From the NCBI RefSeq assembly GCF_047496725.1, contig NC_132982.1, forward strand, positions 2,387,501 through 2,451,500: 64,000 bases of DNA, given 5' to 3'. The position numbers and the translations under genes were made by a program. The notes below the pieces were generated by a model, which had not been told where the DNA came from, ran no database searches, and was given only the letters and a program-made list of their open reading frames with translations. Numbering within the stretch: the stretch's first letter is position 1; each line of letters starts with the position of its first letter. Of this stretch, positions 46,291 through 57,298 are shown piece after piece. This stretch comes from Anoplolepis gracilipes. Lineage: Eukaryota; Arthropoda; Insecta; Hymenoptera; Formicidae.

Positions 46291-46885
46291 TCCAATTTTT
46301 TATACAAGAAGTCTTTTTTCATATACTTTTTTTGTTACTATGTTTCTTTTCCATCGATAAGAGCCTTCTTTTGATATTTTAAATAACCTATCTTATACAA
46401 ACGTGTAAGCGAGAAGCGAGTAGGCCTCATATGTCATTTTGCAAATTACCAACTTATGAAAAATTACCATGTTGCCACATTTCTTTCTTCTCGCAGAAAT
46501 GACAAATTATTAAATTTATCAAAGAAATAGTTAAAAATCTTCTATATTTTGTCATTATTCATTATTATAATTTTTATTCTGACATTTTAAATTACTCTGT
46601 ACGAGTAAATTCTTTTATTTTATAATTCAAATTTTGTGCTGTAATGTTGAAATCGAGGTACCGTCAATGATAAAAATTTCTCAATATAATTTAAGAAACA
46701 CGAAAATTCTTCAAAAAAAAGCAACAGAAGTTCGAAAATACATTTCTACACTCTAGCTATGAATAAATAATAAGATTATATGCAGTCTTTATAATAATAT
46801 ACATATATTAAGATATATGAGAAAAGTATATATTCGTCAATTTCAACTACTTTTTGCTCCGATTGTAAGTGCTAAACATCCTTAA

Positions 46886-47140
46886 TCCTTAATTTTATCT
46901 GACGTATATGTGTATGTGTATAAAGTATAGTAATTTAAATATTTAATAATAAGAATGTAATAAATAATAAATAATTATGTATGTTATTTTATATTGTAAA
47001 TGTAATTAAATCATTTCTCTCTCTCTCTTCCTCTTTTTCTATAACTTTATTTTATTTTTTTATTTTTTTACTCTTATTTTTTACTATATATATAAATATT
47101 TCAAAATTATTATTATTGTTAATTAATATTAAAAGCCAGT
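46886..47140. other. AT-rich, nothing recognised
   Basis: Contains a short TC-rich run near 47018-47040. No gene or bounded element. Confidence 0.4.
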
Positions 47141-47165
47141 ATAATTAAAACGACCAAACTAGCTA

Positions 47166-48436
47166 CCCAGATAGCCAAGCGTGATTGATCATTAAAAACA
47201 AACTAATGCAATGCATGAGTTGTTATATGTTTGTTGTACGTTTGCTGACATCGAATTAAAACGCGCTATTGAATTCAGCAACATGAGAGCATATTACAAA
47301 CAATTAATTTACGAAATTTTTAAAGCAAACGATCTACGATACTGAAACGTTATATTGTCAGCAATATGGTAACATCTGATGATTTGCCATTTCATCTACA
47401 GCTGACTACAGCATTATGATAGCAACAATACATGTATAATATTCCCAGACAACATGCATGTCTTAAAGACGTATTAAAAACGTTTTTTTTATGACGCCTT
47501 TAAGACTTGACCAAAAGACGTCTTTCTGACGTCTTAAAGACATTGAAATTTAAGGCGTCATTTTTAAGATGTCTTAAAGATGTCTAAAAAAACATTTAAT
47601 TTAAGACACCATCTGAAAGATGTCTGTAATACATCTAAAGATTATTATAATATATTTTTTTGCTTTATTGAAAAGACAACTTAAAAAAGATATCTTTTCA
47701 TCATCTTTTTATACTTGTTTTCCCGACAAAGCAAAAAGATGACTAAAAGATATCTTTTCGGACAAAAAAAAGTTCATTTTTTTACCGCTATGCAGCGCTG
47801 CATGAGGTATCTATCTCGTATTTAAAATTGAATACTAAAAGTATATAAAAGCACGACTAATAAGATTATTGCAACAACCATTTCGATCAATTTCATTTCG
47901 GATAGTTTCTATTCAAATAAATAAAATTGTAACATTTCAGGTAGATTGTCCGAATAAGTTAAGATTATTTGCCTTAAAGACGTCATAAATACGTCTTTCT
48001 GATAATCTTTTAAGATGTCTTAGCAATTTTAGGATGTCTTTTAGACGTCTTTAAGACGATATAATGTCCGGGTAGAAACGAAAAGTTAAAATTTCTTATC
48101 CTTGAATGATTAATAAGAATTTTTAACTTTTTTGTTTCTGTCTTACTAAAACAAAAAATACATGATTGATCCCCTGAAAAATTATCGCCACATTATCAAT
48201 GCGGTTAATCACGGATGAATATAGGTTGTCATCAAGTTGCTGTCAAGTCTCTTGTTTGCTGACAGCAATTGATGTTACCATATTACTATCAGCTTGCTGT
48301 TCTGAGAATTAGAAATCACGTAAGCTCAACCCGACAAGCATAATGCTGTCGCACCTTGTCCCTAGTTTTTCAAAATTAGTTGCTGCAACGGTTATCAGCA
48401 ACATGGTTGCAAAATCGGAACATTTGGCTATCAGGG
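47166..48436. mobile_element. TIR element, CCCAGATAGCC ends, TA duplication
   Basis: CCCAGATAGCC at 47166 and GGCTATCAGGG ending 48436, with TA on both sides; joining the flanks restores AACTAGCTAAAAATTC, matching the uninterrupted Penelope end near 51775. No transposase. A second element is nested at 47444-48072. Confidence 0.75.
47444..48072. mobile_element. TIR element built of AAGACGTCTT-like repeats
   Basis: Ends CCCAGACAACATGCATGTC and GATATAATGTCCGGG with TA or a one-base variant at the flanks. The interior is an irregular series of palindromic AAGACGTCTT variants (TCTTAAAGACGT, AAGATGTCTT). A partial inverted copy lies at 48541-48640 and older relics near 34040, 36345 and 29130-29200. 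Confidence 0.65.
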
Positions 48437-48456
48437 TAAAAATTCTTTATTTAATA

Positions 48457-48498
48457 ACACGACGTTTCGACCATCTGGTTGTGGTCCTTTTCAAGTGT
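48457..48498 (-). other. Hammerhead-like motif in Penelope terminal repeat
   Basis: Minus strand ACACTTGAAAAGGACC, loop, GGTCGAAACGTCGTGT. Stem I ACAC/GTGT and a GACC/GGTC hairpin are intact, with GAAAC-GTC as in hammerheads. The 5' core strand TTGAAAA departs from CUGANGA. Confidence 0.4.
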
Positions 48499-48540
48499 CA
48501 CTAAAAAGACAATAGGTACAAATGAATACAAATTAATAAT

Positions 48541-48918
48541 AATAAGTGCAGAAGTCAGAAAGACGTCTTTTGGTCAAGTTTTAAAGGCGTCATAAGAAAG
48601 ACGTCTTTAATACGTCTTTAAGACATGCACGTTGTCTGGGTATATTGTACATGTATTGTTGCTATCATAATGCTGTAGTCAGCTGTAGACGAAATGGCAA
48701 ATCATCAGATATTACCATATTGCTGACAATATAACGTTTCAGTATCTCAGATCGTTTGCTTTAAAAATTTCGTAAATTAATTGTTTGTAATATGCTCTCA
48801 TGTTGCTGAATTCAATAGCGCGTTTTAATTCGATGTCAGCAAACGTACAACAAACATATAACAACTCATGCATTGCATTAGTTTGTTTTTAATGATCAAT
48901 CACGCTTGGCTATCTGGG
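48541..48918. mobile_element. Truncated inverted copies of the CCCAGA elements
   Basis: 48541-48640 is an inverted end of the 47444-48072 element (TTAAGACATGCACGTTGTCTGGG at its limit). 48643-48918 is the inverted arm of the sequence at 47166-47443, ending GGCTATCTGGG. Together they make a long inverted repeat with 47166-47460. Confidence 0.65.
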
Positions 48919-49817
48919 TTGTGTCGGATTGTTTTGATGACCATAGTTTTTATTAAAGTCATGGATTATGTGCAAAAAGAAGATTTTACTTCAAAACAAG
49001 AATTGACCTTCTTACTTCGCTGTAGAAGACTGGATCTAATTCTTACATACATTAAGAACCTTAAAATTAACATCAATTTTCATAGTATTAATATTAATCA
49101 TAAATTTTATAAATTTATAACTGCAAATCAATATACATTGTTAAATTTTGAGATTGAAGACTTAAACATTAATTTAAAGTATCTTGTTAAAAAAATTAGT
49201 AATATTGAGAAAGGACTTTTTGAATGTTTATCACATAATCTGTTGTCTTTTTTTAATATAATAAACAGAGAATCGTATTGTTTGACCTTAAAACAAAAAA
49301 TAATTTAATAAAAAAGATCAACAATTTAAAACTAAAATATAATTTCAAAGAAGATCCTTTCTCAAATATTGACAAATCTAAATGGTTTTTAAACATTAGT
49401 AATAAGACAATTCCTGATACTGTCTCTATGCTTCTAAGCTTAGGTGACAATTTTGCGTTACCTATAAATTCGTCACACAATAATGATCGTGTTAATTATG
49501 TATTAGATGTTGTCAAGAATTTTGAGTCTTATTCAGATAAGATTCCCACTGATCTTTTAGAAACAACTAGAATTTCTGTTGCTAACACACTTCAGAGATT
49601 TTTGATTTCGATAAAGCATATGAATTATGTCGACAAACATATTCTTGGGGCTTTTTCACTTTCAAAAAAGTTTCTATTTGACAACAAAGATATTTTAGTC
49701 ACTAAAGCTGACAAAGGGCAGTCCATTGTTGTGATGAATAAGACTGATTATTTGTTAAAAAAGGAATCGTTATTGAATGATAAATCTACTTATAGGAAAA
49801 TAAATAAAGATTTGATC

Positions 49818-51286
49818 TGTTACGTCCAGGCCCGTAGAAAGGATGTAACAGGAACTGTTCCGATGTCAAAAGTCTTATCGACGAGTGACGGTCGAGCGAG
49901 CTGCAAGTTGGCAAACAGGTAAACGACGGGTGTCGTTATTACTCTGTTATGCGAACGCTCTCTCTCGGTGATCCCTTTTTGGTAAGAGAATCGAATCTCT
50001 TTTACGCGGGACGGGACCTTATGTGATCTTTCGCGTGGAGAGAGTGAGGGAGTAAAATAAGTTTACCGATCATTTAATTTTTAAATTAACATTTATTCAA
50101 TTGATCCCTACCATTATACATATAACTTTATTGATATTATCAAATCCGCCTTAAAATTATTTGTATAAGTGTGTGTGTTTGTGTGGATCGCTGGTGTTAC
50201 ATAAGTACGGAGGTCATCAACCAGAAGAGAGGGGGAAGGAGTGCGATTCTAAAGATTTTACTCTGGTTGGTATTTGTTACAATGGTTTATAATAAGAAAA
50301 AAAAAATAATAAAGATTTACGAAAATGTAATATGTGTTACAGCGCGATTTCGCACACGGTCGTGTCGTCCGATCTATGGTCTCGGTTGGCTCGCGAGAAT
50401 CGGCGGGTCGGCGCGATTTTAAGCATACTTAGTAAAAAAACAGGGTTGAATAAAGGAGAAAGAAGACGATGAGAGAAAAAAAACAAAAGAGAAGGAAATT
50501 AAACTTACTATTTGGACAGATTGGTTGCGTTTTAACTGCTAGTGTAGTTGTGGCTCCAGTTGTGGTCTTACTCGGCGGGTGGTCTTGTTGAGTACTGACT
50601 CTAATAGGTTTTAAAACGTAAACGGAACTCCCGTAGTGTAGACGAATTGCTTGAGTCAGCGAACGACCGAAAAATCTGTGCCGAATGAATCTAATGTTGT
50701 ACTGTCAACTGATTTTAAATTTTGAGGGCGTGTTAACAATTTGGGCGGGAGTATTTTTGAGATTTTGACGTTTAAAGCTGTCGTTCGGTGAGATCCTTCT
50801 CCTCCTTATTTTTGATTGTTGCTGATTGGTGGGCTCTGTACGGCCTCTTAGGAAATTTGGAGATTCTTCATTTGATTATCTCCTGGGATTATCCAGCTGT
50901 TTCTATCCATTATTTATTTAGGGGATCTCGCTATCGATCCTTTTCGGTCATTTCTTTGAACATCGATTTCAATGTTTAAAACATATTTTTCGTCGCACGA
51001 TCCCTTTTATGATTAGTCGGGCGATTATTGCTTCATTTTTGTGGGAGGAAAAACGTGGAACCGACAGTGCGTAGCGGCATTATTTGTTTCTTTCTTAAGA
51101 TTATGCAGCTGTGTTTGTCGATTTATTCATTTAGAGGATCTCACCATCGATCCTTTCCGGTCGTTTCTTTTGACATCGTTTTCAATGTTTTAAAATATTT
51201 TTCGTCGCGCGATCCTTTTTATGATTAGTCGGGCGATTATTGTTCATTTCGTGGGAGGAAAAACGTGGAGCCGACAGGACGTAACA
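49818..51286 (+). mobile_element. Gypsy-type LTR, complete, within a Penelope-like element
   Basis: 1469 bp from TGTTACGTCC to GGACGTAACA, perfect inverse termini. Inside, a 200-bp segment is tandemly repeated (about 50912-51068 and 51125-51276, each ending GTGGGAGGAAAAACGTGGA then CCGACAG). It matches 1-1053 in inverted orientation. The flanks GATC and AGAG are not duplicates, so it is not a simple solo-LTR insertion. No PBS or internal genes follow. Confidence 0.8.
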
Positions 51287-51800
51287 AGAGAGAAATAGCG
51301 GAAATGTTTTTTATCAAGAAATTTAACACCACAATTAACCTGCAAAGAGACACTCTGAAAATCTAAATAATATTTACGACAAGATTATAAAGGTCGTTTG
51401 AAATGTTTTTAAAAATTGTCAGTTTAGTTTTAAGATTCTTCTAGACAAGACGTGTCTCTTTACTGTGTTGTTTTATCTTACTAATATCTCACATCAACGA
51501 GCGAAATGTTTAATTGTTTTCACCTTTATGACGTTTTATTGCATCCTTCATTTTATTTGAATATACGTATTAATTGGTTTTGTCTTTTATCGACGTTATT
51601 ACATTTTATTGTCTGCGCTGAATTTGTTATTAATTTATTATTTATTTGTAACCTTTGGCTTTTAGTGACACAATTTAGTATTTATTTGTAACCTTTGGCT
51701 TTTAGTGACACTTGAAAAGGGTGTTTCGACCACAATCGGGTGGTCGAAACGTCGTGATATTAAATAAAGGAATTTTTAGCTAGTTTGTTCGTTTCTAATT
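51287..51800 (+). pseudogene. Penelope-like element, C-terminus and 3' terminal repeat
   Basis: 51286-51366 encodes KREIAEMFFIKKFNTTINLQ then RDTLKI and a stop, the usual tail of the GIY-YIG endonuclease in Penelope-like elements. The 3' region follows, with a 40-bp direct duplication around TTTGTAACCTTTGGCTTTTA (51645-51716), a hammerhead-like motif at 51707-51756, and the end sequence TTTTTAGCTAGTTTG shared with 47150 and 34315. The RT palm and most of the endonuclease are missing between 49817 and 51287. Confidence 0.7.
51707..51756 (+). other. Hammerhead-like motif in Penelope 3' repeat
   Basis: GACACTTGAAAAGGGTG, an extended hairpin (TTTCGACCAC / GTGGTCGAAAC), then GTCGTG. Same layout as 48457-48498 with a longer stem-loop. 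Core bases deviate from canonical, so activity is doubtful. Confidence 0.4.
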
Positions 51801-52615
51801 ATTTTGCTGTATTTAGTCTTTTAAATTCACAAAGTTTAATTTGTGAAAACCCCGTTTTCTTCAATTGCTTATAACTTAAAAATTATTGACTTCTCAACAT
51901 TTTCGCTAAGGAAAAATCGTCTCCAAATTGGCCAGAAAATCCATTCTTAACTATTGGGGCAATTATTATCATTCACCCTTGTTTATATATACATATAGCA
52001 AAAGAGTATATAGTCTTATTTGTATATTTTTAAATTTAATTATTTATTTGTAATTTTTGCAACAAACAGTTATATATTTTATTTATTACCTAATATTTTT
52101 CCTCCTTTATTTCTTTTTTCTTTCTTCTTTTTCTTTTTTTTCTCTTTTACTTTTACTTGTTATTTGTTTGTTTAAACTTTAAATAAAATGTTTTTTTTCT
52201 ATCTTTCTCTCTAAGTGTCGTCAATACTTTCACTTCTTTTAATTTTCAATGAAACGTTCTTTTTTCTTCTTTTTTTACACTCTAAACAAATTAATTATAT
52301 TTTCTTATTTTTATGTAAGTGTTTAATATATAATCCATATTAATAATAAAATAAAATTTGTTTTTTAAATGCAAAAAACAATACTTTATTGTCATAATTA
52401 TTTTTCACATGTGTTGTAAAAGAACAATATTACTTCGAAAGATATTCAAATTAATATTAATACATATTATTATTTATTTATAAATAAAAATTTAATAATA
52501 AAATAATATTACATATAAATTATATTTTTATAAATTATATTTTTATAAATTATATTTTTATAATTTATTACACAATATTATATTATTTTATTTTTTTAAT
52601 GTTTTTCTTTTTTTA
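51801..52615. other. T-rich and AT-rich sequence
   Basis: Polypyrimidine-rich (52100-52290) then AT-rich. 51830-51945 weakly resembles an arm of the 33096-33476 MITE (GAAAACCCCG to GACGATTTTTCCTTAGC on the inverse). No gene. Confidence 0.4.
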
Positions 52616-52619
52616 TACA

Positions 52620-53100
52620 ACACATGTAAAAGAAACACATAGTTAACTTTAAGAAAAAAATCTGAATTTACAACTAGCAATTACAAATTTTTACTTTAAC
52701 ATAATTATGTGTTTTAATTACGTCAATTGATTTGTCTCATTATTCTGTGCATAAAAGTATTAAGGTAAGATAATCAAAAAATCAATATTTTACAAGATAT
52801 CTTGTATTTTAAGTCAAAATATTGCAACTTTGAAGCCTTATAACTCGAAAAGTATTTAATGAAAAAACATTTGATTATAGTGTTTTGGAAAGCTTTCGAG
52901 ATAAGCTACAAGAATATGCAATAATATATAGGGTGTTCCATTTAAAATATTGAGGTGACCTTTACGTCACCTTCAAATGTTCTTCAAGGTCAAACCAATG
53001 ATACCATCTTATGGCCCTCTCGAAACCATACAGCACATGTCTGAACCATTTTTCTCTAAAATCAAAAATAAGAGATATTTGGGATGGACACTTTAAATAG
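52620..53100. mobile_element. Partial foldback element of the 18209-19087 family
   Basis: Contains AAACACATAGTTAACTTTAA, TTGATTTGTCTCATTATTCTG, AAGGTCAAACCAATGATACC and GAAACCAT in the order of one arm of the family, and ends near GGACACTGTATA. Only the second half of the element is present. Confidence 0.65.
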
Positions 53101-53110
53101 GACACTGTAT

Positions 53111-53815
53111 AGGAAGTTTTTTAGAAGGGAAGAAAGCGAAACGCGCCGCGCGCTCCTGCCATAAAATTTCAGTTTAAAACTTTAAAGGAATATTCTTCAG
53201 GAGTGCTACTATCGGTTAAAATAACTTTTGAAAAATCGATTTTTTGACTCCCCTTATAACCCCGTTCATAAACTGTCACCAAACTCGATAACATTCAATC
53301 AACTCGTCGCATCATCGACAGCCAATGAAACGCACGAAAAACTGGCAACAATAAAAACGAGAAATTTCGATTCAAAAACGCACTTCACGCGTTTCATGAA
53401 TTTTCATTAAGGACTAGATCAAGCGCGCGCTTCGCGCGTGCCATCTTCAAGTTGATTTTAATTTAAATCTTTTAAAATATATACACATTCAATAAAAATA
53501 TATATACATATATACATCAAATAAAAAGAAAACAATCAAATAAAAGCCGAGTGCAGCCAAAAAGGCTCAAAATAAAAACAAAAAAGATACTAAATATTAA
53601 TACAAAAAGTTTCAAGTTTCTTTGAAAGTACTTAATGAAAAAATACTTTATTATAGCATTTTGAGTTCTTAAAATGAAATATAAAAATCTTTATATATAT
53701 AATATAATTATTATATTACGTATTTAATATATTTAATATATTTATATATATTATACACTATTCAAAAGAAAATAGGGAACACTTTCTATACGTCAAAAAA
53801 TAGACTATTTTCAAA
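53111..53815. other. Unassigned sequence
   Basis: Contains short GC-rich palindromic runs (GCGCGCGCTTCGCGCGTGCC at about 53423). No gene recognised; the 60-codon frame at 53228-53410 has no domain. Confidence 0.35.
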
Positions 53816-54430
53816 TTATTGTAACTCAGTGAAAAATCATTGTACGCAAGTTTAAAAAAAAACATTTTAAAGCTTGAAGTTTCAACTTTAACATGCAATC
53901 GATAATTTAAAAAAAAATTTTATCTTCTCAGTGCTACTCCTTAAAAAAGCGCGCAGTTTTTTTTCTTAAAATTACGTATTTTTGACGCTCTGTAGCTAGA
54001 TAAGAAAAATTCTCTCGACAATCTCAAGTCAATTTCCATAAAACACAATGTTTTACCTACAAAATCCTTTTTTAAAAATTTTCTTACGATTTTATTAGCC
54101 GAGTTACATGAAGCTAAACTTGCGTTTTTCAAAAAAATTGATGATACTCGGCGAAAAATCATTGTACGCAAGTTTAAAGAAAAGAATTTTAAAGCTTGAA
54201 GTTTCAAATCGATAGTTTTAGATAATTTTTTTTATATTTTCAGTGTATCCTAAGAAAAAAAAACACTGTTTTTTTCATAAAATTACTTATTTTTGACATT
54301 CTGCAGTTTTATAAAAAAATTTTTCTCGAAAAATTCAAGTCAATTTCCATAAAATATAACATTTTACCTACAAAATGCTTTTTTAAAAATTTTTCTACGA
54401 TTTTTTTGGCTGAGTTACATGACTTTAAAA
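53816..54430. repeat. Two diverged tandem units of about 325 bp
   Basis: The segment from AAAAATCATTGTACGCAAG (53832) recurs at about 54155, and CAAGTCAATTTCCATAAAA, TTTTACCTACAAAAT and GAGTTACATGA also recur in order. The units differ by many substitutions. It is satellite-like or part of a longer tandem family; no coding region. Confidence 0.7.
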
Positions 54431-54583
54431 TCAACCTTAAATTTTATTGAAAAATGACATTTACCGCCGGCATTAGCATTACCCAATGTGCACCACGTGG
54501 AGGTTGGCGGTCGGATTTTGCACATCATGTGTGTGTGTGTGTGCGTGCGTGCGTGTGTGTGTGTGTATGTGTGTCTGTCACAG

Positions 54584-55255
<672 letters not shown>

Positions 55256-55319
55256 TGTGTGCATTTAGTATTGTGTATTTCCTCCTCTTTGCTCAATTAC
55301 CGCTTGTAGACGCTCTCGC

Positions 55320-56230
55320 ATATTTATACACCTCTCTATCAAATTCTGCGGAATTTCGTTCCAAGTTTGTGTTAACATGTCCGCTAAATCATTTAAATTT
55401 TGCGGCTATTGATCGCGACGTCTTAATCGTCGTTCCATTTCGTCCCATATGTGCTCGATTGGATTTAAGTCCGGGCTATTAGCAGAATGGTCCAGCAATG
55501 TAATATTGTGTTCTTCAAGAAAACGGCGAGTTATGTTCGCCGTATGAGGACGAGCGTTGTCTTGTATAAATATGAAATTGCGATGTAAACAACGGAGAGG
55601 CAAAACGTGCAGGATTTCATTTACATATCGCACACTTGTTATTGATGGAGGTGGCAATATTATCAAGTCCGTCCATCTTCTCATTGATACACACCACCAT
55701 ACCATAACGGAACCGCCGTTATGTGCCCGCACTGGCATAACGCAACGCCGATCGTATCATTCATTTCGACGACGCCAATTACGTATATGAGAGTCACTAC
55801 CGTAAAGGCAAAAACGCGACTCGTCGGAAAAATATACGTTTCTCCATTGTCTCTCACTTCATAAAATATGATCGCGCGCAAATTGTAGGCGAACCTGACG
55901 ATGTGCGACTGTTAATCTCGGCACTCGCGCACAAGAACGAGATCGGAGCCCAGCTTCTCTTAAACAATTATGAATCGTTTGATCAGAAACATGTAAATTA
56001 ATTTCCTCGGAAACACGTCTTGCTGTTATCATTCTTCTTTGTAACACATGGCGAATAATTTCTCGATCTTGTCTCTCCGTAGTTATTCGATGACGACCAT
56101 GCCTTGACGTCTCGCGTAATTTCTTGTATCGTGACTACGCTCTGCTCACTACCAAAACAAATACTCCGATATGTTGCGTTACATAACGCATGCGAAAGTC
56201 TTCTTCCAAGAGTGCAATTATCTGTGAACT
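55320..56230 (-). pseudogene. Tc1-like transposase with two in-frame TGA codons
   Basis: One minus frame reads through the gene. HGRHRITTERQDREIIRHVL leads the HTH region, then RRVSEEINLHVSDQTIHNCL and REAGLRSR. Catalytic region: NVYFSDESRFCLYGSD (first Asp), RAHNGGSVMVWW, then FIFIQDNARPHTANITRRFL (second Asp), then SPDLNPIEHIWDEM (third position). TGA replaces the expected Trp after HIL at about 55868 and an expected Arg after RNE at about 55752; both fit single G-to-A or C-to-T changes. Length is near normal for Tc1. TIRs are not clear: the left side meets the GTGC array and the right side is cut by the LTR at 56309. Confidence 0.85.
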
Positions 56231-56308
56231 CTAGTTGTAGACAAATGCGTACGTGGCATTTGCGTGCGAAAATTTATGCGGCGAAAATTTTGTCTCACTT
56301 GTAAGAAT

Positions 56309-57055
56309 TGTTATAGCCCCAGAAAAGGCTACAGACTTAATGAATATATACATATATATATACATATAATTATATTGATGCAGGAATGCATCGCAAGCGA
56401 AGCGATAATCGCGCGAGCCGCTGACGCAGCGAGCCACGCGCGCCCGAGACCGAGCGCGAACACGAAACCGGAAAGGTGTCACCGAATTGCTAAAAGTACA
56501 AGCGAGGAAATTCGACTTTGAACTTCCTCGCCTGCACTAAAACGCGAATTCAGCAACATAACCATATTTGGTCATGTTGCTAAGGGACCCCCTCCGAAAA
56601 ACCATGCAGTTCGAAGGGAAGCTCAGCACCTGCCGCGATGAAGCGACGGGCAGTCGTTGATTAGAACCTAACGAGTAATAATCGTCACGGACAGCTGTTG
56701 ACCAGATTCAACAGAGTCATACACGAATAACTAAGATATATACGCGCGCCGGAGATAAGTCGACGCGTATCAGACTACCTGTGCGACAGAGCATACGAGA
56801 GATACCGCTTTCTCACTTTAACCGATAATAAACGCGAGTGACATAACGTTCGCTGGGAGCAGTGACTAAATATCGTACCATAGACTTAATTAAAATGTTA
56901 TTTATTGTTTACAAATAAAAAGGATAATAAAAAAGCGAATACACGATATTGAAAAAGAGAGAAATTAAAATAAAAAGAGGCCACTGCCCGCCGTATCCCC
57001 GGCCTTCCCTGAACGATCCCGAAAAAATCCTGTGCCCCCTCCCGGAGGCACAACA
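56309..57055 (-). mobile_element. Solo LTR, TGTTGTGCCTCC...GGGGCTATAACA, GAAT duplication
   Basis: Plus-strand limits TGTTATAGCCCC and GGAGGCACAACA; GAAT at 56305-56308 and 57056-57059. Shares ends and internal GC-rich blocks (ACAAGCGAGGAAATTCGACTT) with 35555-36261. Small open frames within are not genes. Confidence 0.8.
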
Positions 57056-57102
57056 GAATGCGAGAATCACCTGCGTACTAAACATTTAGTGTATTTGTTT
57101 TA

Positions 57103-57296
57103 ACCAAAAACATTCCGCATACCATAGCGTAATTTTTATAATAATGTTAGTCGTGTGCCTAACTTCAGACAAAACATAACAAAAATTTCTCGACCTTGTC
57201 CAACCTTGCACGCATAGACAGAATATCTAATGTTTACATGCAAGACGTTAGGTTTTATTATAAAAATTACGCTATGGTATGCGGAATGTTTTTGGT
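57103..57296. mobile_element. MITE with ACCAAAAACATTCC ends, TA duplication
   Basis: 194 bp with TIRs of about 42 bp (ACCAAAAACATTCCGCATAC / inverse) and TA on both sides. Typical small Tc1/mariner-derived MITE. Confidence 0.85.
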
Positions 57297-57298
57297 TA

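Larger units (their letters stand above)
41583..46361 (-). mobile_element. Mutator-like element (decayed) with exonuclease domain
   Basis: This insert lies between two halves of the TTAA element. It contains minus-strand remnants of a Mutator-like transposase (46290-43080) and a DEDDh exonuclease (42960-42049), and is itself split by the foldback at 44765-45988. TIRs and target duplication were not convincingly found, so the outer limits come from the flanking element. Confidence 0.6.
40656..46881. mobile_element. TTAA element, copy C, split by an LTR and a Mutator-like element
   Basis: TTAA at 40652-40655 and 46882-46885 with family ends. The body is in three pieces: 40656-41165, 41539-41582 and 46362-46881. 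Joining them restores the order seen in copies A and B. The inserts are the solo LTR at 41166-41538 and the Mutator-like element at 41583-46361, which itself carries a foldback element. Confidence 0.75.
47141..49817 (+). pseudogene. Penelope-like element, N-terminal part of RT ORF (decayed)
   Basis: The terminal repeat is split: 47141-47165 and 48437-48540 (with a hammerhead-like motif on the minus strand) flank a TIR element. Coding homology runs 48919-49817 with one frameshift near 49280: KQELTFLLRCRRLDLILTYI, then FDLKTKNNLIKKINNLKLKY, then DILVTKADKGQSIVVMNKTD and YLLKKESLLNDKSTY. TKADKGxSxVVMNKxDY is a strong Penelope RT signature. It breaks at 49817 where the LTR starts; the RT palm is missing and only the C-terminus survives at 51287. 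Confidence 0.75.

Noticed and set aside
47160..48920. CRISPR-like look of the repeated AAGACGTCTT units
   Set aside because: Units are irregular palindromes without uniform spacers, in a eukaryotic TIR element.
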